Below are positions 1 to 7,767 of a stretch of 24,692 bases of DNA, piece after piece. The notes below the pieces were generated by a model, which worked only from the letters and a program-made list of their open reading frames with translations, was not told the DNA's origin and did not search any database. This stretch comes from Pseudomonadota bacterium (GTDB taxonomy: Bacteria > Pseudomonadota > Alphaproteobacteria > Sphingomonadales > Sphingomonadaceae). Every line of letters starts with the position of its first letter. Position 1 is the stretch's first letter. Position numbers and translations under genes: made by a program. The stretch spans positions 1 to 24,692 of the forward strand of contig JAEZES010000296.1 in assembly GCA_023432995.1 (NCBI GenBank). The letters run 5' to 3'.

Positions 1-1
1 G

Positions 2-1033
2 CGCGAGCCGGCGCCGGTCACGGCCGTCGACGCGGCGGGCAGGGAGGTCGAGCTGGCGCACGGGCGGCACCTCGTGCTGCGCGTCCGGCCGACCGCCGGG
101 CGGCGCCTGCTGCTGACGGGGCACATGGATACCGTGTTCGCCGCCGAGCACCCGTTCCAGCACGGGCGTTGGCTCGACGCGGACACGCTTAACGCCCCCG
201 GCGCGGCCGACATGAAGGGCGGCATCGCCGTGATGCTGGCCGCGCTCGAGGCGTTCGAGGCGAGCCCGGCGGCGGGCGCGATCGGCTACGACGTGATGAT
301 CAATTCCGACGAGGAGACCGGATCGCTGTCGTCGGCCGCGCTGATCGCCGACCTGGCGCGCGACAAGGTCGCGGCGCTGACCTATGAGCCGGCGGCGTTG
401 CCCGACGGCACGCTTGCCCATGCGCGCGGCGGCAGCGGCAACTACAGCGTCGTGATCACCGGGCGCTCGGCCCACGCCGGGCGCAATCCCCAGGACGGGC
501 GCAACGCCGTGGTCGCGGCGGCCGCGCTGGCGCTCGAGCTCAAGGTGCTCGAGACGCCCGAGCTCACCGTCAACCCGGCGAAGATCGACGGCGGCTCGGC
601 CAACAACGTGGTGCCCGACCACGCGGTGCTGCGCTTCAACATCCGCCCGAAGAACGAGCGCGCCGCGGCCGAGTTCTCGGCAAAATTCCGGCATTTGCTG
701 AGCAATCTCGAGAAGGATCACGAAGTGGACACGCACGTCCACGGCGGCCTTTAGCGGCCGCCGAAGCCGGTCGACGAGGCGGCGCAGCGGCTGTTCGACC
801 TGGTCAAGCGCACCGGCGCCAACCTCGGCCAGGCGATCGGCTGGCAGGCCAGCGGCGGGGTCTGCGACGGCAACAACATCACCGCCTGCGGCGTGCCGGT
901 GGTCGACACGATGGGCGTGCGCGGCGGGGCGATCCATTCGCCCGACGAGTACCTGATCGTGTCGTCGCTGGCCGAGCGCGCCGCCTTGTCGGCGCTCGTC
1001 CTTCACCGCCTTGCCCTCGGAGACGCCCTGTGA
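2..1033 (+). pseudogene. M20-family metallohydrolase, 5' truncated by the window and interrupted by an in-frame TAG
   Basis: This is a zinc peptidase/deacylase of the ArgE/DapE/CPG2 (M20) type. The frame is open from base 2 and the true start lies left of the window. The metal-site motif GHMDTVF has its His codon at 122-124 and Asp at 128-130. The NSDEETGS motif, with the catalytic Glu pair, is at 311-316. The frame meets TAG at 752-754, then continues without another stop to TGA at 1031-1033. The downstream part keeps strong family features: RPPKPVDEAA, the glycine-rich DGNN segment and GAIHSPDEY, which carries the C-terminal metal-ligand His at 935-937. A product ending at 751 would lack that ligand and part of the catalytic domain. 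The last codon overlaps the astA GTG (GTGA), so it belongs to the arginine operon. In sphingomonads an M20 hydrolase beside astA and astB may act on a succinylated or acylated amino acid, which is inference. A sequencing error at 752 is a real alternative. Confidence 0.85.
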
Positions 1034-2043
1034 GCTTCCGCCTGCGAGCCGCGACCGCGGCCGACCTCGAGCCGCTTTACGAAATGGCCAAGCTGACCGG
1101 CGGCGGCTTCACCAATCTGCCGCCCGACCGCAGGGCGCTCGCCCGCAAGCTCGAGCGCGCCGAGGCCGCCTATGCACGCGACGAGGACACGCTGGCCGAC
1201 GAGCAGTTCGTGCTCGTGCTCGAGAAGGCCGAGACCGGCGAGGTGCGCGGCACCTGCCAGATGATGACCCAGGTCGGGCAGCAGTGGCCGTTCTACTCGT
1301 ACCGCCTGACCACGCTGACGCAGCATTCGCAGGAGCTCGACCGCACGGTGCGCGCCGAGATGCTCAGCCTGGTCACCGATCTCGAAGGCTCGAGCGAGGT
1401 CGGCGGCCTGTTCCTGCACCCGAACGAGCGCGCCGGCGGGCTCGGCATGCTGCTCGCGCGCAGCCGCTACCTGTTTATCGCCATGCACCGCGCGCGGTTC
1501 GCCGATCGGATTCTCTCCGAGCTGCGCGGCGTGCTCGACGAGCGTGGCGGCTCGCCGTTCTGGGACGGGGTCGCCGGCCGGTTCTTCGGCATGACCTTCC
1601 AGGAAGCCGACTACTTCAACGCCATCCACGGCAACCAGTTCATCGCCGACCTGATGCCCAAGCACCCGGTCTACGTCGCCATGCTCAGCGACAGCGCTAG
1701 GAGCGCGATCGGCGTGCCGCACCCGAGCGGCCGCGCGGCGATGCGGATGCTCGAGGCGGAAGGCTTCGCCTACGAGGGCTATCTCGACATCTTCGACGGC
1801 GGTCCGACGATGACCGCGCGCACCGACCAGGTGCGCTCGATCGCCGAGGCCCGCTGCGACACGGTGATCCAGAGCGATTCCACCACCGGCGAACGGGCGC
1901 TGCTTGCAGCAGGCAGGCTGGCGGACTTCCGCTGCTGCTACGGCCGGTGCGAGGCGGCCGAGGATGGCGTGGTGATCGACCAGGCCGCGGCCGACCTGCT
2001 CCGCGTCGGCGCGGGCGACACGGTGTGGAGCGTGGCGCGGTGA
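1030..2043 (+). CDS. astA: Arginine N-succinyltransferase
   Basis: AstA transfers the succinyl group of succinyl-CoA to the alpha-amino group of L-arginine, the first step of the ammonia-producing AST pathway, in the cytosol. The 337-residue length matches the family (about 340). The N-terminus has the typical pattern FRLRAATAADLEPLYEMA followed by TGGGFTNLPPD. Later family segments are FLHPNERAGGLGMLLARSRY, GMTFQEADYFNAIHGNQFI and HPSGRAAMRMLEAEGF. The start chosen is GTG at 1030, which gives the conserved N-terminus at once and overlaps the upstream stop by four bases. This implies translational coupling to the M20 hydrolase. The stop overlaps a possible GTG start of astB. The function is well supported by sequence family and by astB next door. 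Confidence 0.93.
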   Translation: MSFRLRAATAADLEPLYEMAKLTGGGFTNLPPDRRALARKLERAEAAYARDEDTLADEQFVLVLEKAETGEVRGTCQMMTQVGQQWPFYSYRLTTLTQHSQELDRTVRAEMLSLVTDLEGSSEVGGLFLHPNERAGGLGMLLARSRYLFIAMHRARFADRILSELRGVLDERGGSPFWDGVAGRFFGMTFQEADYFNAIHGNQFIADLMPKHPVYVAMLSDSARSAIGVPHPSGRAAMRMLEAEGFAYEGYLDIFDGGPTMTARTDQVRSIAEARCDTVIQSDSTTGERALLAAGRLADFRCCYGRCEAAEDGVVIDQAAADLLRVGAGDTVWSVAR

Positions 2044-2063
2044 ATCCCCACCCGCCTCGTCTG

Positions 2064-3314
2064 ATGACCCTCGTCGAGATCAACTTCGACGGGATCGTCG
2101 GGCCGAGCCACAACTACGCCGGGCTCAGCCTCGGCAACCTCGCCGCGACCGCCCACGCGGGCGACGTTTCCTACCCGCGCGCGGCCGCGCTGCAGGGGCT
2201 GGCCAAGATGCGCGGCAATTTGGCGCTCGGGCTGGCGCAGGGCTTCTTCGTTCCCCTGCCCCGCCCCAATCAGGCCTGGCTCGAAGCGCTCGCGACGGAC
2301 GGCACGACCGATCCGGTGCTGATCGCCGGTGCGTGGTCGGCCTCGTCGATGTGGACGGCCAATGCGGCGACGGTCTCGCCCGCGCCCGACACCGCCGACG
2401 GGCGCTGCCACCTGACGCTCGCCAACCTGGTGACGATGCCGCACCGCTCGCACGAGTGGCCCGACACCCTGCGCCAGCTTCGGCTGGCGTTCGCCGACGC
2501 GCGGCACTTCGCGGTCCACGACCCGGTACCCCCGTGCTTCGGCGACGAGGGCGCGGCCAACCACATGCGGCTGACCCGCGGGCATGGCGAGCCGGGGCTC
2601 GAGGTCTTCGTGTTCGGCCGCAGCGGCGGGCGCTTTCCGGCGCGGCAGCACGAGCAGGCGAGCCGGATCGTCGCCCGGCGCCACGGACTCCATCCGGCGC
2701 GGGTGCTGTTCGTCGAGCAGTCGCCCGAGGCGATCGCCGCCGGGGCGTTCCACAACGACGTGGTCGCGGTCGCCAACGAGCGCGTGCTGTTCTGCCACGA
2801 GAAGGCGTTCGCCCAGCCGGAGGCCGCCTACGCGGCGATCCGGGCGGCGTTTCCCGAGGTCGAGCTGGTGGTCGTGCCCGACGGCGCGGTGAGCCTCGCG
2901 GAAGCGGTCCGGTCGTACCTGTTCAACGCGCAGCTGGTGACACTGCCCGCCGGCGAACAGGCGCTGATCGTTCCGACCGAAGCGTCGGACAGCCCCGCCG
3001 TGCGCGCGTATCTCGACGGCCTGCTGTCCGGCAACGGCCCGATTCGCCGGGTGGTCCCGGTCGACGTGCGCCAGTCGATGGCCAACGGCGGCGGTCCGGC
3101 CTGTCTGCGGCTGCGCGTGGTCGCCGACCCGGCGACAGTCGATCCGCGCTTCCTGCTCGACGAGGGCAAGGCCGACACGATCGAGCGGGTCATCGCCCGC
3201 CACTGGCCGGAACAGATCGACCCCGGCGAGTTGGGCTCCGAGACGCTGGCCGCGACGGTTCGCGAGGCCCGCGCCCGTCTGCTCGAGTCGCTCGGTCTCG
3301 ACGCTCTCGCCTGA
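2064..3314 (+). CDS. astB: N-succinylarginine dihydrolase
   Basis: AstB hydrolyses N2-succinylarginine to N2-succinylornithine, CO2 and two ammonia, the second AST step. The 416-residue product begins MTLVEINFDGIVGPSHNYAG, the classic AstB N-terminus. Residues placed like the catalytic triad of this amidinotransferase-fold family are E162 (GDEGAANH), H230 (FHNDVVAV) and C347 (GGGPACLRLR). ATG at 2064 is preferred because the family starts here. An in-frame GTG at 2040 would overlap the astA stop and add eight residues. The gene follows astA by 20 bases. The later AST genes (transaminase, semialdehyde dehydrogenase, desuccinylase) are not in the window unless the interrupted M20 gene takes the last role. 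Confidence 0.93.
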   Translation: MTLVEINFDGIVGPSHNYAGLSLGNLAATAHAGDVSYPRAAALQGLAKMRGNLALGLAQGFFVPLPRPNQAWLEALATDGTTDPVLIAGAWSASSMWTANAATVSPAPDTADGRCHLTLANLVTMPHRSHEWPDTLRQLRLAFADARHFAVHDPVPPCFGDEGAANHMRLTRGHGEPGLEVFVFGRSGGRFPARQHEQASRIVARRHGLHPARVLFVEQSPEAIAAGAFHNDVVAVANERVLFCHEKAFAQPEAAYAAIRAAFPEVELVVVPDGAVSLAEAVRSYLFNAQLVTLPAGEQALIVPTEASDSPAVRAYLDGLLSGNGPIRRVVPVDVRQSMANGGGPACLRLRVVADPATVDPRFLLDEGKADTIERVIARHWPEQIDPGELGSETLAATVREARARLLESLGLDALA

Positions 3315-3336
3315 GCTGTGCCCTGTCGGGACAGCT
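3314..3336 (+). terminator. Stem-loop just after astB
   Basis: The arms AGCTGT and ACAGCT, extended by CCC/GGG after one bulged base, close on the loop TGTC and start at the last base of the astB stop codon. There is no T tract, so this is a candidate terminator or 3'-end-protecting hairpin only. Confidence 0.4.
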
Positions 3337-3429
3337 TACAGACGCCTAGCCGTTAACCCTCATTTGCACTGGAACTCTGCCGCTGGCACGATCATTGCTC
3401 GTTCGGCCGTTAAGGAAGGATGCGAATCG

Positions 3430-3666
3430 ATGCTGCGCAAGGTCTCACGGCTGTTCGTGATCAAGACCCGCTTCGAGGCCTTCCTGATCATCTACGCGCT
3501 GGCCCTCGGGGCCACCGAGCGCGGGGCGCATTACCTGACGCAGTTCCCCGGCTGGGGCGGCCGCCTGCTGTTCGCGGCCTGCGCCGTGGCGGTGTTCATG
3601 GCCGGCGCCAAGATCCTCGACTGCCTGCGCTACGAGCAGGCCGACAAAGAGGCGCCGTCCGACTAG
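3430..3666 (+). CDS. Small membrane protein of unknown function
   Basis: This is a 78-residue protein I cannot assign to a named family. It starts MLRKVSRLFVIKTRFEAF and has two hydrophobic stretches: about residues 17-30 (FLIIYALALGATE) and 43-58 (LLFAACAVAVFMAGAK). The N-terminus is basic and the C-terminus acidic (EQADKEAPSD). That suggests a small inner-membrane protein with one or two spans. The ATG at 3430 is chosen because a strong purine-rich ribosome site (AAGGAAGGA, 3412-3420) lies nine bases upstream. An in-frame ATG at 3364 would include non-conserved-looking sequence without such a site. It is convergent with the next gene, and the two stop codons share the bases CTAG at 3663-3666. 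Confidence 0.7.
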   Translation: MLRKVSRLFVIKTRFEAFLIIYALALGATERGAHYLTQFPGWGGRLLFAACAVAVFMAGAKILDCLRYEQADKEAPSD

Positions 3667-4364
3667 CCGTTCTCGAGACGCGAAGCGTAGATCATCCGGC
3701 CCTCGCCGAGCTCGCCGATCACCGTCGCGACTTCGCGCTGCTCGAACGCGAAGCAGCCCTGGCTGCGGCCGATGCGGCCCATCGAAGCGATCATCCCCGG
3801 GTCGACGTAGTCGGCGCCATGGACCACGATCGCCCGGTCGAGCGCGAGGTTGTTGGTCGGGTCGAGCCCGATCAGCCGCTGCGAGCGGCCGTGCTTGCCG
3901 AAGTAGGTGTTGCTGGTCAGGTAGGCGCCGCGCGACGAGGCATTCGAGCCGGGGACGTTGGAGAAGCGGTGCAGCATCCCGGTGGCGGCGGGATCCGACC
4001 CGCTGCCGTGGGAGACGAGCCAGCTGCGTTCGATGCGTCCGCTGGCGACGTTAACCAGGTGGAAGCGCGGCTCGCGCGAGGGCATGGTGAAGTCGACAAG
4101 ACCGATCCGGTCGTGGTGGACGATGCGCGCCCCATGGATCTCGAGCGCGGCGAGCGCCTCGGCCACGAGCGGCGGCAGGTCGGCGCGGGCCACGGCTTCG
4201 GGCGCCGGTTCGGCGGCCGCCGGTGGTTCGTCCGCCGGCACGGGAGGCGCGGGCATGGGCCCGGACACCGCGAGCTGGCGCGGCGCGCTGACACAAGAGG
4301 CTGTGGTGGCTCCGACGGTGGCGGCAAAGGCCGCACCGATGAAGTGACGCCGGCTGAACTCCAT
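3663..4364 (-). CDS. Tat-exported L,D-transpeptidase-like protein (YkuD_2 type)
   Basis: This 233-residue protein has a twin-arginine signal (SRRHFIGAAFAATVGATT) followed by a possible lipobox TASC. A Pro/Ala-rich linker spans about residues 30-65. The catalytic domain resembles the murein L,D-transpeptidase family (YkuD_2), with an HGSGSD segment, a central SNVPGSNASSRGAYLT stretch, IVVHGADYV carrying a likely catalytic His, and GRSQGCFAF with the putative nucleophile C204. The expected location is the periplasm or membrane face, acting on peptidoglycan. The substrate is not shown by sequence. No strong ribosome site is visible before the ATG at 4364. The tmRNA gene lies upstream on the same strand, separated by about 200 bases with no recognisable gene. 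Confidence 0.8.
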   Translation of the reverse strand: MEFSRRHFIGAAFAATVGATTASCVSAPRQLAVSGPMPAPPVPADEPPAAAEPAPEAVARADLPPLVAEALAALEIHGARIVHHDRIGLVDFTMPSREPRFHLVNVASGRIERSWLVSHGSGSDPAATGMLHRFSNVPGSNASSRGAYLTSNTYFGKHGRSQRLIGLDPTNNLALDRAIVVHGADYVDPGMIASMGRIGRSQGCFAFEQREVATVIGELGEGRMIYASRLENG

Positions 4365-4567
4365 ACGCGATCCCGTTGCGACCCGGTCCGGTCGCTGCCG
4401 GCCGTGATTGATGGCGTGATTCCGCCCCTAGCCCTCATTGGCGGCGGAAATGGGGCTGCGTTGGTACCGCAGCGCTCTTGGCGCCGCTCGACCGAGGTCC
4501 GGCGCGAAACAGGTGGGGGATTCTGTTGCTAGGCTCCCCCGGGCCCCCGGTTTCCGATTCTGTTACC
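4365..4567. other. Non-coding spacer between the L,D-transpeptidase gene and ssrA
   Basis: I see no convincing gene here. It would hold the promoter of the minus-strand L,D-transpeptidase gene and the 3' end of the tmRNA transcript. A C/G-run segment around 4533-4551 can fold on itself but has no T tract. The nonamer GATTCTGTT occurs twice, near 4519 and 4555, which may be chance. Confidence 0.5.
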
Positions 4568-4858
4568 CGGTTCGGTCCGAACCGTGCTCATAGCTTTGTA
4601 AGATCAGGCCGTTAGGCCGTCAGGTTACGCAGCGAGAGCAAGTGCTTCGTTGTCGTTGGCACTTGTGTGTTTTGAGCCTTTAACGGGTTACTCAGCCCGG
4701 GCGAAAACAGTGCTTTTCAACACACGTCGATCCTGGTTCGGCCCCGTCAGAAGTCCCCGGTCTGCCGGGGATTTTGGTGGAGCCGCCGGGTACTGCCCCC
4801 GGGTCCGCTGTGCCTATTGCACACCGCAGTTTATCGCCATAGCCGGCCGAAACCGGCA
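4568..4858 (-). ncRNA. ssrA: Circularly permuted two-piece tmRNA (ssrA)
   Basis: tmRNA rescues stalled ribosomes. Read on the minus strand, the acceptor piece comes first and ends CGGCTCC-ACCA, with the CCA end at 4775. A 29-base intervening segment (4746-4774) follows and contains the hairpin CCCCGG/CCGGGG. The coding piece then begins GGGGCCG at 4745. GGGGCCG and CGGCTCC pair over seven bases with a G-U at the third pair, the alanine identity signal. The following AGGATCGACG is typical of a tmRNA 5' end. The tag frame at 4660-4625 encodes ANDNEALALAA then TAA. The T-arm has stem CCGGG/CCCGG with the non-canonical loop GGCAGTA. This acceptor-spacer-coding order is the permuted arrangement known in alphaproteobacteria. 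The ends are approximate: the 5' end is set from a promoter and the 3' end at a palindromic stem (CGGTTCGG/CCGAACCG, 4568-4584). Confidence 0.92.
4625..4660 (-). other. tmRNA proteolysis-tag reading frame
   Basis: Read on the minus strand from the resume codon GCC at 4660-4658, the frame encodes ANDNEALALAA followed by TAA at 4627-4625. The AND...LAA pattern is the alphaproteobacterial SsrA tag, whose Ala-Ala end is recognised by ClpXP. It fixes the gene's identity and strand. Confidence 0.93.
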
Positions 4859-4864
4859 GGCGGG

Positions 4865-4892
4865 TATATAGGGATTGGTGGCTTAATGTGAA
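4865..4892 (-). promoter_or_regulatory. Putative ssrA promoter
   Basis: On the minus strand, TTCACA (4892-4887) and TATATA (4870-4865) are separated by 16 bases and lie directly before the acceptor piece. They are a good match to a housekeeping sigma promoter. The predicted transcript start near 4858 would leave only a short 5' leader to trim. Confidence 0.55.
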
Positions 4893-4908
4893 GTGAGCGG
4901 TGTTGGGG

Positions 4909-4993
4909 GGCAGCAGGCAGCAGGTTTCGCGGTGCACTATCCGGCTGTCTGCTGGGGACTACCTAATTTCCCTGCTGCCTTGCGCCTGCTGCC
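4909..4993. repeat. Paired inverted nonamers between ssrA and mscL
   Basis: GGCAGCAGG occurs at 4909-4917 and 4916-4924. Its complement CCTGCTGCC occurs at 4971-4979 and 4985-4993. Either copy on one side can pair with either on the other, giving a nine-base stem just beyond the mscL stop codon. It may serve as the mscL transcript end. There is no T tract. Confidence 0.45.
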
Positions 4994-5000
4994 TCTAACC

Positions 5001-5414
5001 TCACTTCCTCAACGCATCCCTGATCTCGGTCAGCAGTTCGACCTCAGTCGGTCCCGCGGCCTCGTCCTTCTTGGCGATCAGGCGGTTGGCTGTGCGCACG
5101 AGCAGGAAGATGACGAACGCGAGGATCAGGAAGTTGATCACCGCGGTCAGGAAGGCGCCGTAGCCGATCATTGCGGCCCCCGCTTCTTTCAGCGCGGCAT
5201 AGTCGGCGGTCGAGCCCTCGTATCCGGCGGGCACGCTCAGCAGGACGAAGTAGTTCGACAGGTCTGCGCCGCCGAAAATCGCCCCGATCACCGGCATGAT
5301 CACGTCGCCGGTCAGCGAAGTCACGATCGTTCCGAACGCCCCGCCGATGATCACCGCGACCGCGAGGTCGAGCACGTTTCCGCGCGCGATGAAGGCCTTG
5401 AACTCCTGCAGCAT
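5001..5414 (-). CDS. mscL: Large-conductance mechanosensitive channel
   Basis: MscL is a homopentameric inner-membrane channel that opens under membrane tension and protects against osmotic downshock. The 137-residue product matches the family (about 130-150). The N-terminal helix is MLQEFKAFIARGNVLDLAVA. TM1 holds the conserved VIIGGAFGTIVTSL segment. A periplasmic loop includes GADLSNYF, TM2 is GAFLTAVINFLILAFVIFLL, and the cytoplasmic bundle ends in TEVELLTEIRDALRK. The ATG at 5414 is chosen because the family starts there and GGGAGG lies just upstream. The open frame extending further upstream is not conserved. The gene is divergent from lemA and shares the 142-base intergenic region. Confidence 0.96.
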   Translation of the reverse strand: MLQEFKAFIARGNVLDLAVAVIIGGAFGTIVTSLTGDVIMPVIGAIFGGADLSNYFVLLSVPAGYEGSTADYAALKEAGAAMIGYGAFLTAVINFLILAFVIFLLVRTANRLIAKKDEAAGPTEVELLTEIRDALRK

Positions 5415-5481
5415 GTCGTGTCCTCCCGGTGTGCGCGGACCAAACTGACACTCACTGCGTTGACCTGCAACCGCTCGTTGC

Positions 5482-5509
5482 TTGAATGGCCGCAAGCGTG
5501 TGCTATCTA
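5482..5509 (+). promoter_or_regulatory. Putative lemA-operon promoter
   Basis: TTGAAT (5482-5487) and TATCTA (5504-5509) are 16 bases apart. They lie 48 bases before the lemA ATG in the divergent mscL-lemA spacer. Positioning and consensus fit are fair. Confidence 0.4.
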
Positions 5510-5556
5510 ACTAACACAGCGCGGCCCCGACCCGCGCGCGCCAAGAGGGGATACCG

Positions 5557-6231
5557 ATGTCCGTCATGACCACGCTTCGTGCCGCTTTCGTCGCGCTGGC
5601 CGCGCTTTCGCTCGCTGCCTGCGGGATCAACTCGGTGCCCGCGGCCGAGGAGGAAGCCAAGGCCCGCTGGGCCGACGTGCAGAGCGCCTACCAGCGCCGC
5701 GCCGACCTCGTGCCCAACCTCGTCGCCAGCGTGCGCGGCGCCGCCGCGTCCGAATCGCAGATCCTGACCAACGTGACCGACGCGCGCGCCCGCGCCACGT
5801 CGATCAACATCACGACCGACGACCTGTCGAACCCCGAGGAGTTCCGCCGCTTCCAGGACGCCCAGAACGAGTTGACCCAGGCGCTCGGCCAGCTGCGCAC
5901 GATCGTCGAGAACTATCCGCAGCTGCAGAGCCAGGCGCGCTTCGCCGACCTGATGACCGCGCTCGAAGGCAGCGAAAACCGCATCGACACGGCGCGGACG
6001 CGCTACAACGAGGCGGTCCAGGCCTACAACACCACGATCCGCACCTTCCCCGACATCATCGGCGCGCGGATCATCCACGGCGCCAAGCCGATGGTTCCGT
6101 TCGAGGCGAGTTCCGCGGCGCAGACCGCGCCGACCGTCGATCTCGACAACATCGGCGCTCCGGCCGCCCCCGCGGCCCCGGCGGCGAACGACAACGCGGC
6201 CGACGAAGCGCCCGCGGCCGCAGCCAACTGA
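5557..6231 (+). CDS. lemA: LemA family lipoprotein
   Basis: The 224-residue protein has a signal peptide ending in the lipobox LAAC (LSLAACGIN), so it is probably a lipoprotein. The LemA domain is clear: RRADLVPNLVASVRG near residues 48-62, the long helical segment with NELTQALGQLRTIVENYPQL, and RYNEAVQAYNTTIRTFP. The last 40 residues are a low-complexity Ala/Pro tail. LemA has no firmly defined biochemical role. It is often encoded with TPM-domain proteins, as here, which suggests an envelope or quality-control function. The ribosome site AAGAGGGG lies about ten bases before the ATG. It is the first gene of a tightly packed set that runs to 9266. Confidence 0.93.
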   Translation: MSVMTTLRAAFVALAALSLAACGINSVPAAEEEAKARWADVQSAYQRRADLVPNLVASVRGAAASESQILTNVTDARARATSINITTDDLSNPEEFRRFQDAQNELTQALGQLRTIVENYPQLQSQARFADLMTALEGSENRIDTARTRYNEAVQAYNTTIRTFPDIIGARIIHGAKPMVPFEASSAAQTAPTVDLDNIGAPAAPAAPAANDNAADEAPAAAAN

Positions 6232-6241
6232 CCGCGCCTTG

Positions 6242-7078
6242 ATGCGCTGGATCTTCGCCTGGCTGGCCCTGCTGGCCGCCCTCGCGGGCGCGCCGGCAGC
6301 GGCCCAGGATCTCCCGCCCCGTCCCGACGGCCCAATCTACGACGGGGCAAACATCATCAGCGACGGGGAGGAGCAGCTGCTCGATGCCCGGTTGCGCGAC
6401 TACAACCGCACGACCGGCCGGGCGGTGATCGTCGCCACCGTCCGGTCGCTCGAGGGCCAGGAGATCGAGACTTACGCGCAGCGTCTCGCCGAGACCTGGG
6501 ACATCGGCGGCCGATCGCAGAACGGCCTGCTATTCCTGGTGGCGCCCAACGAACGCCGCCTGCGCATTGCCACGGCGCGGGGGCTCGACGTGCGGATGAC
6601 CGACATCATGTCGGGCCGCATCATCCGCGACGTCGTGACGCCGCGCTTCAAGGCGGGCGACCTCTCGGGCGGGATCGTCGCCGGCGTCGATGCGATCATC
6701 CGGCAGCTCGACATGGATCCCGCGCAAGCCCAGGCGATCGAAGAGGCGGAAGCCCTGCGGCGCGCGCAAACGGCCAAGAACGCCGCCCCCGCACTCGCCG
6801 GCGTGGCCTTCTGGATCGTGATGATCGTCATTTTCGCCATCGTGTTCGGCCGGCGCGCCCGCGGCCGTCACTATCGCGGCGGAGGTGTCGGCCATGCGGT
6901 CGGCAACATCCTGCTGTGGACAGCGATCAATGCCGCGATGAACGGCGGCCGATCGGGCGGCAGCGGCTGGGGCGGAAGCGGCGGCGGCAGCTGGGGCGGC
7001 GGAGGCGGCGGCTTCGGCGGCTTCGGGGGTGGCGGTGGCGGCGGCTTTACCGGCGGCGGCGCGAGCGGGAGCTGGTAA
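6242..7078 (+). CDS. TPM-domain protein (YgcG family), secreted and membrane-anchored
   Basis: This 278-residue protein starts with a signal peptide (MRWIFAWLALLAALAGAPAAAQD). The TPM domain spans about residues 30-155 and includes the opening GPIYDGANIISDGEEQLL, NGLLFLVAPNERRLRIATA and a Gly-containing close GGIVAGVDAII. A transmembrane helix follows near residues 185-203 (AGVAFWIVMIVIFAIVFG), then a basic patch and a very Gly-rich C-terminal tail that ends GGGASGSW. This architecture is typical of the YgcG/TPM_phosphatase family beside lemA. An in-frame TTG three bases upstream is a possible alternative start. It lies 10 bases after lemA, so co-transcription is expected. The enzyme activity is unproven in most of the family. 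Confidence 0.88.
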   Translation: MRWIFAWLALLAALAGAPAAAQDLPPRPDGPIYDGANIISDGEEQLLDARLRDYNRTTGRAVIVATVRSLEGQEIETYAQRLAETWDIGGRSQNGLLFLVAPNERRLRIATARGLDVRMTDIMSGRIIRDVVTPRFKAGDLSGGIVAGVDAIIRQLDMDPAQAQAIEEAEALRRAQTAKNAAPALAGVAFWIVMIVIFAIVFGRRARGRHYRGGGVGHAVGNILLWTAINAAMNGGRSGGSGWGGSGGGSWGGGGGGFGGFGGGGGGGFTGGGASGSW

Positions 7079-7079
7079 G

Positions 7080-7757
7080 GTGGCAGGCTATCTCAGCGAG
7101 GCCGACCATGTGCGCGTTTCCGCGGCGGTCGCCGAGGCGGAATCCCGCACCGCTGGGGAAATCGTCACCGTCGTGGCGGATCGTTCGGACGGCTACAGCG
7201 ACATCGCGCTGGCCTGGTCGGCGCTGGCGGCGTTCACGGCGCTGGTGGTGTTGGCGCTCGTGCCGGAGATGTGGCTGGACGCCGCGGATTGGCTGCTCGA
7301 CCACTGGGCCCATGAGTGGACACCACGCGAGGTGTTAACCCTCGCGGCGGTCGTCGCGATCGCCAAGTTCCTCGTCGTGTGGCTGGTCCAGCTGTGGCCC
7401 CCGCTCAAGTTCTGGCTGGTGCTGCCGCCGATCAAGACCCAGCGGACGCTCGAGCGTGCAATCGCCCTGTTCAAGGTCGGCGCCGAGCGCCGGACGCACG
7501 GGCGCACGGGCATCCTGATCTACCTGTCGATGCGCGAGCACCGCGCCGAAATCCTCGCCGATGAGGCGATCGCCTCGAAAGTCCCGCCGGAGACCTGGGG
7601 CGAGGCGATGGCGGCGATGCTGGTGCAGATCAAGGATGGCCGCGTCGCCGACGGCATGATCGCGGCGGTCGAGCGGGTCGGTGCGGTGCTCGCCGAGCAC
7701 TTCCCGCGCGCCGAGAACGATACCAACGAGTTGCCGGACCGGCTGATCGAGCTATAG
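7080..7757 (+). CDS. TPM-domain membrane protein, second copy
   Basis: This 225-residue protein is of the same broad TPM family but has a different layout: no signal peptide, an early cytosolic-looking segment (YLSEADHVRVSAAVAEAE, TAGEIVTVVADRSD), then two hydrophobic regions near residues 45-62 and 85-105, then a C-terminal half with KVGAERRTHGRTGILIYLSM and EIVxD-like EILADEAIASKVPPETW. GTG at 7080 is chosen, one base after the previous stop, and gives the expected N-terminus. The lemA, TPM, TPM order is common in alphaproteobacteria. The role is unknown; envelope maintenance is an inference. Confidence 0.82.
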   Translation: MAGYLSEADHVRVSAAVAEAESRTAGEIVTVVADRSDGYSDIALAWSALAAFTALVVLALVPEMWLDAADWLLDHWAHEWTPREVLTLAAVVAIAKFLVVWLVQLWPPLKFWLVLPPIKTQRTLERAIALFKVGAERRTHGRTGILIYLSMREHRAEILADEAIASKVPPETWGEAMAAMLVQIKDGRVADGMIAAVERVGAVLAEHFPRAENDTNELPDRLIEL

Positions 7758-7767
7758 GCCCGGGCGC

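Noticed and set aside
4650..4937. Small open frames on both strands across the tmRNA region
   Set aside because: They coincide with the structured tmRNA, which explains the sequence better.
5415..5495. A longer mscL start 27 residues upstream
   Set aside because: The extra segment is not like MscL and the family N-terminus with a good ribosome site begins at 5414.
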